Shown here: positions 32,449 to 42,372 of the stretch, piece after piece
Numbering within the stretch: the stretch's first letter is position 1
Layout: each line of letters begins with the position of its first letter
Source: Phoronis australis
Lineage: Eukaryota; Phoronida; Phoronidae
Direction: 5' to 3'
Assembly (NCBI GenBank): GCA_002633005.1
Contig: NMRA01000294.1
Location: forward strand, 17,868-78,977
Length of the DNA: 61,110 nt
Notes under the pieces: generated by a model
The model's input: the letters and a program-made list of their open reading frames with translations, nothing else
The model's database searches: none
What the model was told of the DNA's origin: nothing
Made by a program: the position numbers and the translations under genes

Positions 32449-33885
32449 ACTGAAGTATAATAACATGCATTTCTGATGTAATTTAATTGATGAATAAATT
32501 CTATATCAGAAATAACATCTTTGATTATCTTTCACAATTTTGTAAAAAAGCGTTTTTCCAATGTTAATTCTTATTGGCTAACGCGCATCTGACGTCACTG
32601 AGGCTGTACCGTGGGTGAAGGCAATAAGGTAAATCAAGCTTATTATGTATATAGCTCATTGGGTTGATGCCTCTCGGCTACAGAACTGTGGTCTGTGATC
32701 TCGGTTCTCAAAAGTTCGTAATACAAGTTTACTGCCATGTAGTGTTGACTATTAGTGGAACAATGCCGTTCTCGGAACGGGCCAGGAAAGGGCCCCGACT
32801 GCGTAGCCTTGCCTTAGTGCAAGCTGTATAGTAATACTTACAGCGGCCGTTGCACCGACGTGGGTAAAAATTGATCAAATAAAATCTAACACAAAATTAG
32901 TGTCATTAAAAATTACACTCTTCCTTGAGTAAACTAAATTATTGACTGGTGTTGAAAAAATTGGTGTTCTGCCGTTCACTCTGCTGCTAAAATTTGGGTG
33001 CGCTCTTTAAGGTCGGCTTTCAGTGCCTTCCCCTGTTGCCTTATTGGCCAGTTTCATTCCCAGAGTTGTTCTTCTTCCAAGCGATCGAACTGTTCTTCGA
33101 ATTTGTGTACATGTCAAAACAAATTACTAGAACTGATTTCATTTCCTTACAAGTTTTTAGTATTTTAATACCAGGAAAACGAATTTCAAAAAAAATTGCT
33201 ACTGCGAAGCTGTCATCATTTCCCGACAGATGTCGCAAAATTTTAGGAAATAGCGTGTGTTGAGCGTACTGTTTTCTTTGTTACAAAAGGCTGAGAGTTA
33301 TGAAATAAAATAATGTTTACTAGATTGTTTTCCACTTACATGGCTCCACTCCGGAGCGGGCAAGGTGAGTGTCGGTTGACACCCAGATATTTGCACGCTC
33401 CCCTGCCGGTTTAGAGCTCTACATGTTGATACAAGTAACGCAACGACGTGACGAGCAGAACTATCCAGTCTATGTTAAATTTCGGAGTCTAACGGAGCTC
33501 AACACACAGTGCTACTGGTACCTAGTTGTATTTTGAAGATTATAAGTCTTCACACAGCTAGCTGAGGCTGGCTAGGCCCGGGTATGAATCAAAGTCAGAG
33601 GAAAGAAAAACGAAAAAGGTCATGAGTATGCACATGTTCATCTGTCAACTGGACTAACGTACTCGCACGGCTAATGACCTTTATCTCTTTGTGCTGTACA
33701 GCCTCAGTGACGTCGCGAAAAACAGCTCTTGCAGTACATGGGGCTTTACGGAACTAAAAATTTTTTACTTTTCAAAGAGAAAAAGAAAAACAATGTGCAC
33801 TATTTAGGAATATGTGGATGCCAGTAACCAACCTTCATACATTCAAAATTCATATTAAAAGGCCGAAATATGTAGTTCAGGCCTC
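32449..33885. other. Remainder of the TTAA-flanked insert, no gene recognised
   Basis: The segment is non-coding apart from short ORFs. Bases 33185-33260 ('gcgaagctgtcatcatttcc...aaaattttaggaaat') recur in inverse orientation at about 42000-42065, which suggests a shared transposon end. No matching terminal inverted repeats were found at the TTAA borders of the whole insert. Confidence 0.4.
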
Positions 33886-33889
33886 TTAA

Positions 33890-34623
33890 TGTACAGTAAT
33901 TCCTTATTAGGTTGTCTGAAGATAATGCTAACTGAACTGGTTTGGTGATTGTTGCTAACACAATGCCTATATATGTTGCTTTTCTCTCGTGAGGTGTGAT
34001 GTTCTTTCAGCCTGTCACTGTGTGAGTCTGACATAGAATTCCTTACAGTTGCCACATTCAACATTATAAACAACATTGCTCTTAATCAATAAAGGGATGG
34101 GTGACTTCAGTTTACACAGCATATTGGAAAGTTTCCAAAGAGGTTTGAAAACAACAATCAGTTCAACAGCTGGGTCTTAATGCAATGAATAAGGCAAGAC
34201 TAATTGACGTTTCAATTTTATACTTTAACTTGACCCGGTGTAGCCAAGGGAAAAGAAAATTTTCTTTTTATCGGGTCCAGTAACAGCTTCCTTATCTGCC
34301 TCATTCATTTTTGAAAGGAAGTGCCTTTTGCAGCTATTAAAAAAATTCAGAGGGTAACCATTGGCACGCAATAACTGGAAAATCCTAGCTACGTCACTAT
34401 CAAAATTTAAATTGGTGGAACAAATTCTCCAGGCACAGTGTAACAAGCAATTGACTAGATCTTTCTTGTATTTGATAGGCACAAAACTATCAAATTTAAG
34501 ATAAAGCCCACAAAAACTGGGCTTAGGATACACAGATGTAACAACTGTAATATTCTCATGTTTAACAAAGACATCGCAGAGAAAAGCAACATATATAGGC
34601 ATCATGTTACCAACAATCATCAA
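33890..34623 (-). pseudogene. PLE reverse-transcriptase end and GIY-YIG remnant
   Basis: 34225-34623 encodes TSVYPKPSFCGLYLKFDSF, then PIKYKKDLVNCLLHCAWRIC, then ANGYPLNFF. This is the thumb-side region of PLE-type reverse transcriptases, normally TSVYRKPTFTGLYLNFDSF. After frame changes come a decayed GIY-YIG (NVVYNVECGNCKEFYV near 34070) and its C-terminal segment (EKSNIYRHCVSNNHQ, then REPNKELLYIK-like). The palm with the catalytic Asp residues is missing, because the minus copy is 5'-truncated at the head-to-head junction. Confidence 0.75.
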
Positions 34624-34925
34624 GCCAATTCAGTTAGCATTATCTGCAGAGAACCTAATAAGGAATTACTGTACATTAAAGAGTCATTGGCCATTCAGAA
34701 CCAGCATGCTACTGATTCTCTGAACAACGTGCAGAGCTCAGTGACTCTGCAACTATGGTGATGACCAGCTACTGGCTATATTCCCTGTATCTCTCATTTC
34801 ACTTTATGGATGTTATCTGAGCTGTATGCTGTACTCTGTAAATATGATCCCGATGATGTCTAATGAATAGACGAAACGTTGACTGAACATGAAGTTTTTT
34901 ATTTGTGCGGCAATCATCTAGTTTT
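34578..34925 (+). pseudogene. Truncated plus-strand PLE copy, C-terminus and 3' tail
   Basis: The frame ending at 34761 encodes EKSNIYRHHVTNNHQ and REPNKELLYIKESLAI, the same C-terminus as the minus-strand copy at 33890-34000. It is followed by about 160 bases of tail matching the inverse of 31310-31552. The copy begins only about ten bases from the point where the minus copy starts, so the two meet 5' end to 5' end. Confidence 0.72.
34847..34880 (+). other. Hammerhead-like motif in PLE tail, plus copy
   Basis: It reads CCGATGAT, stem GTCTA / TAGAC with loop ATGAA, then GAAACG. The GAAA box and a five-pair stem II are intact; the first box has C for U at one position. Confidence 0.4.
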
Positions 34926-35313
34926 TAGTCTAACAAGAGTGTGTTTGCAAACTATATGAATTTAATAAAACAGTTCATATTTGTCCACATATAGTTACCT
35001 AAATCGCCTATGTCCACCTGCAGAAGTGCAGTTATTGGTTCCATATTCCAAAATGGCAGCTTTGACGTAGGTCATCAACACGATGAAGCGGCGATACATG
35101 CTAACTCGAGACAAAATGGCTGTGGGTACAGTGTGAGTTAACTTGTATGTTATGTAAACTTCACCTCTGTTTCATTCAAAGCAGGATTTGCTGGCCAAAA
35201 GTTTGTCTGGAAATTAATCAATAACAAAGATCCTTGTACAATAGAAACATTAATTTGCTATGAATACTTGAAGACCTGTTCTAAGTCCATTCTAGGGCTT
35301 CAAAAACAAATCA
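34926..35313. other. Gene-free stretch
   Basis: Nothing recognised between the PLE tail and the array element. Confidence 0.45.
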
Positions 35314-37040
35314 TTAACAAGAGCAACGCGGAGCGTTGAAATGCGCCCATGAATGCATCGCAAACGGTGTGCTTTTAGGGTTGTTTATTTATGTCATAAA
35401 AATGGCCACTAGATGGCGCAAAAATGTACAATCCATCCGAAAATAGGAACATGTCATATTTTCTTTAATAGAAAGCTATTCACCAGATTTCATAGAAAAT
35501 TGTCACGGTACTTCAGAGAAACAAAGGAAAACAGAATAAAATGAAATTGCCACTAGGGGGCACAGTGTTCATTGGATCCACCTGAAAGTCGTCATTGCCT
35601 GTTGTTAGCCTCATATAAATAAACATACTAAATTTAATAAAGATCCAGCAGTGGGTTTAGGAGATACAGCTACGGGCGCAAAACAAAACAAAACTGCCAT
35701 TGGAGCTGCCACAGTAGTCAAAGTCGTCATCGTCAACCATCCTCTTCACACACAGAACATTAAAAAAATTTTCAAAACCATCCTTAGAATGATTTGGTTG
35801 ATAACGGGGTGGACGCCAAAAAACAGACTCAAAAACAGCAAAAATTGCCACTAGGTGGCGCAAAATACCTCGATTCAATCCAAAAACGGGAGGATAGTGT
35901 CGTCTCACCAATAGATGCCGGTATTCAAAATTTTATGAAAATCCGTTGAGGACTTTTCAAGATACAGAGGTAAACATAAAATCTAAAATTGCCACCAAAA
36001 GTCGTCATTGTTCTTTGTCAATATCATATAAATACACTTGTTAAATTTAGCAAAGATCCTGCAAACGGTTTAAGAGATACAGCCATGGGCACAAAAAAAA
36101 CAAAACTGCCACTAGGAGGCGCCACAGTAACTGAAGTCATCGGAAAATCATCGTCAGCCGTTCACTTCGTAGTAAAAACATACATACCAATTATCTTGAA
36201 AGCGGTTTGGTTAATAGAGTGGACGCCACAAAACAGACTCGAAAACTATAAAAATGGCCACTAGGTGGTGCAAACTAAGTCGAATCCATCTGAAAACGGA
36301 AAGATAGCGTCACCACACTAACAGAAGCCTGTAAGACAAATTTTTGAAAATGCGTCGAGGATCTTTGAAGATACAGAGGTTAACGTAAAAAAAAATAAAG
36401 TTGCCACCAGCGGCACACCTGTTATCAAATCCTTCCGAAAGTCATCATCTTCCTTTGTCAACATCATATAAATGCACTTACTAAATTCAGTAATTAAAGA
36501 TCCTGCAAACGCTTTAGGAGATACAGCCATAGGCCCAAAAAAACAAAACTGCCAGTAAAGAGGCACCACAGTCGTCGCAATCGGCAGAAAATCATAGTCA
36601 GCCATCCTCTTCGTAGTAAGAACATACATGCAAACTTCCACAATCACCCTTAGAGCGGTTTGGTTGATAGAGGGGTGGACGACTAAAAACATACTCGAAA
36701 AAAGTAAAAATGGTTACTAGGTGGTGCAAATTATGTTGAATCTATCCAAAAACGGAAGGATATCATCGTGTCACTAATAGATGCCAATATACTAAATTTT
36801 GTGAAAATATGTTGAGGACCTTTGAAGATATAGAGGTAAACGTAAAAAATAAAAATTGCCACTAAGGGGCACACCGGTAGTCGGATCCGTTGGAAAGTTC
36901 GCTCATGCCGTCCCATCTATGAAAGGAACACAACATGCGCAAAATTTCATCAACATACGTCAAACGATTTTGAACGGACGGACAGACGGAGATGACAGCA
37001 TAATGCGTCCACATATAACTATGTGGGCGTATGAAAAGTT
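35314..37040 (-). mobile_element. Helentron-like element with CTCF-like monomers, copy 2
   Basis: It has the same ends as copy 1: hairpin CAACGC-GGA-GCGTTG at the left and CCACATA-TAAC-TATGTGG at the right, with the subterminal ATGCGCCCA / TGGGCGTAT pair slightly decayed. It holds about ten monomers in tandem. CTCF-like cores include 35406-35419 (CCACTAGATGGCGC), 35550-35563 (CCACTAGGGGGCAC), 35848-35861 (CCACTAGGTGGCGC), 36109-36122 (CCACTAGGAGGCGC) and 36258-36271 (CCACTAGGTGGTGC). This copy is more diverged than copies 3 and 4. Short ORFs across it are by-products of the tandem repeat. Confidence 0.75.
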
Positions 37041-37978
37041 AAAATTTGACTCAGACAGATATACACAGCAAATACACAACACTAAGGTAACTTTTTTGCC
37101 CAGTTCACATAACTCTGTGCTCATGTTTTGAAAATAAAAAACCCTTCTCTTCTGTCCACGTATCCACCGAATTCAAAAACCACTTTTTGAAAATATACGA
37201 ACACATTTTGTTTAAGGATACAACTTCTGTTCACAAGAAAGTATCTACTGAATTCGACAATGAAAAATCAAAACTTCTGAAAATGATCTACAGAGTGGGA
37301 TTTGATATCTTTTTTTTTACACATATAGCATCTACCCACAAACAAAAATGCACGTTTGTGGAATCACTGACACATTGGTTCTACTAGTACATCTCTGTGG
37401 ACTGGCAAAAATGCAACTTCTTCAAAATGCCGACGTCACGTTTGTACAACCACATTTGTGAGGATGGAAAGCTTTGAATCTATTTTATATCGTCTTGGCA
37501 TATTCATGTGGCTGGAGAATTTAACAAAAATCATACAAAAACAGAGAACTTGTTCAAATCTTGAAACAAAAGTTACATTTTCAAATGAGTTATGTGGACA
37601 GAGCCTTAGAGATGGCACTAAAACACTTAAAAATAGCCAAAACCATTTTTCATGAAACACCATGAAAAATTGGAATGCTTATCATAGCGAAAAAACTCAA
37701 TGGTACCATAGTAAAGTCTTTTAGAGGTCAAATAGTTGAATTTTGTGTCTAGTATGTAGCTAACCCATTACAAACAATACAAATGAAGTCATGGTAACAG
37801 TATTTAAGGTCAAGTTACATGAACGTAAAGACTCAAACATTATACTTTTATGTTTAAAATTAAAATTTAAAAGGTGACAATATGCATGCAATAATTGTAA
37901 AAAGACTTCAGATTCAAGTAATGTACCAATGGGTAGTTAGAAATAGTCATTTTGGAGCCAGAAAGTCCCAGAGAGGAG
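37041..37978. other. Gene-free stretch
   Basis: AT-rich with short ORFs; no family motif or repeat copy noted. Confidence 0.45.
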
Positions 37979-37982
37979 TTAA

Positions 37983-39307
37983 AGGTGAAGGCAACCTTTT
38001 TCATGTCATTTTTAGCAAGGTTCGTTGATTATCCCAGACATATTTTTTCACTTATTTACTGCTTTTCGTAATTTAATTAATTACTCGTCGTCTACTCCGG
38101 AAGTGACGTTTTGGGAGGCAAGAATTTCGTGCCAATTTCTTTTCATATAGTCTGACTGTGAGAGCTGTCGAGTCAAGTCATTGTTCTACCTCGGTTGTGA
38201 TAAGTTCGGTCGTCGTTTGCTTTTGCTTAGGAGTCAGTCAACATGCCACACTGTTGCTGCATACTGGGGTGTACTCATTTTCGTCTCACGTACAGAGGAA
38301 GAACTGTCCCACTTGCCCGAGTGTCCCGCGACACACTCCCACTGGAGGGTGATCTGCCAGGAGCACCCAAACTGCTTACATGACCCGCCATGTGACTCCC
38401 TCGCCACACACCTGGCACCTTCCAAATAGCTCCAATACAAGTCCACAATAAACTTATCAAACTTAGGCTCACCGATCTGTTCACTGAAAGACGAACTGTC
38501 CTCTTTACTGAGTGTGGAACTGGGCCTGTATTCACTCCCACTACTCAACATCGCTGCAGAGCTGCTTACAGGCTCTGGGCTAGAGACAACAGCACAGGGC
38601 GAATCACTGCTAATTCCCGGAATTGGGGTACGTTTGGAGGCACGGGTGACAGTAGATGAAGTGCCTCCAGTCACTGTATATAGTGGTCACAGCTCGCGAG
38701 GCTTCTCGCTTCAAAAACGAACGTTTCGGGCTTGGCGACAGGGCACAGCCGGGAATCAACAGCGACGGTATGGTACCCTTCTTCAGGCGTTGTTTCGCAG
38801 GGACCTTCATCAATTCTGCATGCATATCTGTCATAATCTGACGGCAGAAAATGCTTGCCACACACTCGGTTGAACCCTCCACTGCTTTGTAGGTTGCGTG
38901 GACGGGTAGCGCTGCGTTCTTCACATGAACGAGCTAGCCAAGTACGGCGAAGTGTGTCATCCTTCGGAAAGCGACGCAAGGAACCCAAAGTGCGTGAGAC
39001 GATAATGAGTACATCGCGGCACGCAGCAACAGCGTGGCATGTTGACTGACTTGTAAACAAAAGCAAACGACGACCAAACTTAACACAACCGAGGTAGAAC
39101 AATGACTTGACTCGACAGCTCTCACAGACAGACTATAACGAAAAGAAATTGGCGCGAAACTCTTGCCTCCCAAAACGTCACTTCCGGAGTAGAGGACGAG
39201 AAATTAATCAAATTACAAAAAGCTGTAATTAAGGGAAAAATGTGTCTGGGATAATCAACGAACCTTATTTTTGATAAAAGTGACATGAAAAAAGGTTGCC
39301 TTCGCCT
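37983..39307 (-). mobile_element. Kolobok-like DNA transposon, fold-back deletion derivative
   Basis: TTAA lies on both sides (37979-37982 and 39308-39311). The ends AGGTGAAGGCAACC and (rc) AGGCGAAGGCAACC are the tips of inverted arms of about 310 bases (37983-38290 and 38990-39307). TTAA targets together with a THAP-bearing transposase are the hallmark of the Kolobok superfamily. The arms reach into the coding start: both contain an ATGCC(A)C(G/A)CTGTTGCTGC segment that begins a THAP finger. The centre carries transposase N-terminal coding on the minus strand; the catalytic region is missing. Confidence 0.72.
38234..39030 (-). pseudogene. Kolobok-like transposase N-terminus with THAP finger
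   Basis: Minus-strand coding starts near 39022 with a CCCVPRC pair (one frame). After a frameshift it continues as LRRFPKDDTLRRTWLA, then RVCGKHFLPSDY, which gives the C2CH pattern of a THAP domain. A low-complexity Ser/Pro stretch follows. After another frame change, 38234-38674 has CKQFGCSWQITLQWECVAGH and GKWDSS, which resembles the C...G...C..GH...W.S region that follows THAP in Kolobok transposases. The reading frame then runs into the opposite inverted arm, so the DDE core was lost. A host THAP pseudogene is less likely, given the TTAA-flanked inverted arms. Confidence 0.65.
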
Positions 39308-39311
39308 TTAA

Positions 39312-39599
39312 AGTTGATAAGTCCTAACTGGTACATTATATCTCTTATTGCCTAGAAAAGACAACATTTGGATTACAATCATATTATGTGGGTCTGGCGA
39401 ATACAAAAGTGGACTTGCCTTGTTCATCTACAATACAGTAATTGTGATTCAAACATCCCTCTGCAACACTGTTTGGTATTGTGAAACAACAGCAAATAGA
39501 GCATTGTACTCAATTCGGAACATTTCGATGCATTAGTCGTGAACACCAGTGAACCTATAATGGGTCTATAGGTAGCAGTGCCAGTAATCCAAAAATTAG
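39312..39599. other. Gene-free stretch
   Basis: Nothing recognised. Confidence 0.45.
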
Positions 39600-40455
39600 C
39601 AAATGGAATCTTGGTGAATATGATCCCATAAAGAAAACTCCAAGAGCAATTAACATGGAACATTAGGGAGGTGGATGACAAAGAACAGACAAAAAACAAT
39701 AAAATGGCCACTTAAGGGGTGCAATGTAGGTCAAATCTGTGTGAAACACGTTAGACGCTGTCGTAGCTTAAAACAACTAATTTCCCATATTTCTTTCATG
39801 GAACTTGACAGATATCAAGGCAAATGCAAAGAAAAACAATATTGTCTCCAGGGTACTCCACAGTAGGTGAATTTGTCTAAAAAATCCACATTGCTTGACT
39901 GTACTTTTCTCAATAAAAACGCATACACATTTCATGAAGATCCATGAAGGAATGTGGTAGAAATTGAGCAACAGGGAAATAGCAAATTTCCCATTAGAAG
40001 ATGCTACATCTATTAGACAAGTCCAAAAATCATCATCAGACATATGCACTTCACAGACAGAACACAATTCATAATAATGAACCTTGTGAGATGGACAATT
40101 AGTAAAAACAGCCACTGGGTGGTGCAGAATACACCAGTCATCCAAAAACTGGAAAAGCATTGTCGTCTCCTTCATATATAGGTCGATATGCGTCAAATCT
40201 ATCAAGGAACTCTGAAGATACAGAATAGAACATAAAAAACTAAAATTGCATCTAGGGTGATGCAGCAGTTGTCGCATCCATGCAAATGTCTTCATCATCC
40301 ATTGTCTCATTCATAGAAATACACATGCCAAATTTTACAGCACTCATGCAACAAGTTTAAGAGACACCTACCCAAATGGCAACCATCTGAACAGACATCT
40401 GGGAAGAGATGACGACAATAAACGACAACATATTATATATATCTGGGCGTCTAAA
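39600..40455 (-). mobile_element. Old, degraded Helentron-like array copy (copy 5)
   Basis: Monomer landmarks survive in order. Cores have decayed to 'ggccacttaaggggtgc' (39703), 'gccactgggtggtgc' (40111) and 'tgcatctagggtgatgc' (40246), with the linking blocks 'catgaagatcca' and 'gaagatacagaa'. The right end keeps 'agatgacgacaata...catattatatatatctgggcgtctaaaa', a worn version of the terminal hairpin. The left boundary is uncertain. The right end stops about 35 bases from the donor of the candidate exon at 40490-40600. Confidence 0.62.
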
Positions 40456-40489
40456 AAATGTACAGTTCCTACCGAAGTATTCTGGTCAC

Positions 40490-40600
40490 CTATGCTTGCA
40501 CCATCTGGGCTGGAGATCAATGTTTTAACAGACTTGACAAACTCTGCAACGCCATCAACAAAATACCAATTATCATCAGAGTGATAGTTAAGGCAGTCCC
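40490..40600 (-). CDS. Candidate internal exon of an unknown host gene
   Basis: On the minus strand a strong acceptor (CCTTTTCTTTGCAG) and a donor (ATAG then GTGACC) enclose 111 bases, a multiple of three, in an open frame. The peptide includes DCLNYHSDDNWYFVDGVA, then EFVKSVKTLISSPDG. The DDN...VD...E.V pattern also occurs in the candidate exon at 27740-27987, and the phases of the two are compatible (one base plus two bases). Function unknown. Confidence 0.42.
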
Positions 40601-42106
40601 CTGCAAAGAAAAGGAAACAACGTTGCAATAAAGAATGTTAAGGTAACTGTGAGTCAACCTTGTTACAAGGTTGTACTAATGTGTAAATGTATTAAATTCT
40701 GTTCACTCTAACCCCTACAAAATATATATTTTCTGAAAAGTGATTAAATTTCCCAACAAAATTTATTGCTCTTAATATTTACTTTAATGTCTTTATTTTA
40801 TCACAAGATATATTTTTGGTAAAATTTTTTTGTTAAAACAGATAAAATCAAATTTAAAATAATGTTCCTCTAATCCCATTGGTCTTTTGTCAACACGCTG
40901 ACAATGGGGAACCGTATCTCAGATTTTTGAAATATATCTTAGAATAATATTTTCAAAATCTCTGTTCCAAATTACTCTTTTTTCCAAAATGCATATCTCG
41001 CGAAAAAATAAAGGTTGTTAGCAAAAATTTATTCACCTGTCAGAAAATTTTGTCAAAAACACGACTAGACTTTTTGCTAGCAAGCTTGATAGTGGTACGC
41101 TCGTAGTTTTTTGGTCTTCCTACTGTGTGTTGCATTCACACTCTCTACTTGTATGCCCCTCTTCCCGGTGTCACGTGTATTTCACTGTTCGCTACGTATA
41201 TGTTCATTCCACTTATTGCCTGATGATGAGACATGCAGTCTCGAAATATATCTAGTGTTTTAATTTGTTTATTTGTTATGTCTCTTGGTGTTTTAATATA
41301 TAGCTGCACACCTGAAGAAAGGAGACTGTTCCAAAGCTACGATGCTACTATCAAGCTTTCACGCAAAAAGTCTAGTTGTGTTTTTAACAAAGTTTATGTA
41401 AACGAAGGCCTGCAACCAAACTATACTTCTTTCAGAAAATACATACTTTGTAGGGGAAAGAGCTAAGGGAATTTAAGATATTTGAACATTAGTAAAACCT
41501 GGTAAACAAGATTCACAGTTACCATCAGTAACCCGAGTGGTGGTTGAAGACCTGCTGCGTTTGCTCTCTTGAAGTACAAAATGGTTAAATTACAAAAAGA
41601 TGGCAGAAGTGAATTAAAACAGAACAACAAACAATAGAGTCTGCTTCATTCTGTTTGCCTAAATTGTATAAAGAACTAAAATGCTAAATTTCTGAAGAGT
41701 TACACAATCTACACAGTATCAATTGACCGCACGACACCAAAAATTTTATGCATTCTTCTATTTAAAACATGACATCCGCCTGTCAAAATAAACTTTTAAT
41801 TTTGGCCACCAACCTTACAAGACTGGTTTTATTTGTTCCTTTCAGATCAGAAGTGATTTTCTGGACTTGGAAAAAGCTGGCACAAAAAATGATTTCAGAG
41901 GTCAAGGCAACTTGTGTGTCCTATTTCAGCGTACTGTCAAGTGGCGTTCTTCAAATTATCGGAATAAGAATCTTTAATGTGAAATGTCCGGTCACCACGT
42001 GCCATTTCCTAAAATTTTGAGAAGTTTTTCGAGAGATGACAGCTTCGCAGCTGCAAGGTTAGCTTTAAAATTCGGTTTGAAATCTGGGGGAAAAAACTGG
42101 TCAAGG
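40601..42106. other. Gene-poor stretch
   Basis: AT-rich. The only structured item is the hammerhead-like motif at 41219-41247, which suggests a PLE tail relic. ORFs at 41233-41466 and 41769-42020 have no recognised content. Confidence 0.4.
41219..41247 (+). other. Hammerhead-like motif
   Basis: CCTGATGAT, stem GAGAC / GTCTC with loop ATGCA, then GAAAT. Both core boxes (CUGAUGA and GAAA) and a perfect five-pair stem II are present, with one extra U after the first box. No PLE coding sequence adjoins it here. Confidence 0.4.
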
Positions 42107-42372
42107 TCAGGTGACGTAATCACCAAAGGCCGACTCAAACAAACGCATCACAATTTTAACGATGCTATATTTTCCAACACCAGTAAATAAGTTACCGGGT
42201 AGTTTAGTCAAGGAAGAGAGTAGCTTTGTCCAATTGTTTACCCATACCAAGCCACCTACAATGGTTAGGGCAACCAATGATATGCAATGTTCCTCCCATT
42301 TGAAGACATCTTTTTTGAAGAGTTCGAACAACCAGGAGCCATACAAACAGGCATGGCGAAATTTTCACTGCA
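42107..42372 (-). pseudogene. THAP-like domain remnant
   Basis: On the minus strand the sequence from about 42355 reads MPVCMAPGCSNSSKKM, then IAYHWLP, the opening of a THAP finger (C-x4-C, then a WLP/FP motif). After a frame change come NNWTKLL and, further on, LFESAFGDYV in place of the usual CxxHFxxxxF. The domain is probably broken. A neighbouring block (42000-42065) is shared with the insert at 33185-33260, so this may be a DNA-transposon relic rather than a host gene. Confidence 0.42.

Larger units (their letters stand above)
31300..34925. mobile_element. Second Penelope-like locus, head-to-head pair split by an insert
   Basis: A minus-strand copy has its reverse-transcriptase end at 34225-34623, GIY-YIG remains at about 33890-34160 and its 3' tail at 31300-31552. 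The last two parts are separated by a 2.3 kb insert flanked on both sides by TTAA (31549-31552 and 33886-33889). A truncated plus-strand copy (about 34578-34925) begins next to the 5' end of the minus copy and carries the same C-terminus and tail uninterrupted ('acattaaagagtcattggcc'), which shows the empty site. The sequence differs clearly from the first PLE locus. Confidence 0.75.

Noticed and set aside
39777-40310. A 177-codon minus-strand ORF
   Set aside because: It lies wholly within an old array copy and is made of its monomer sequence; there are no family motifs.
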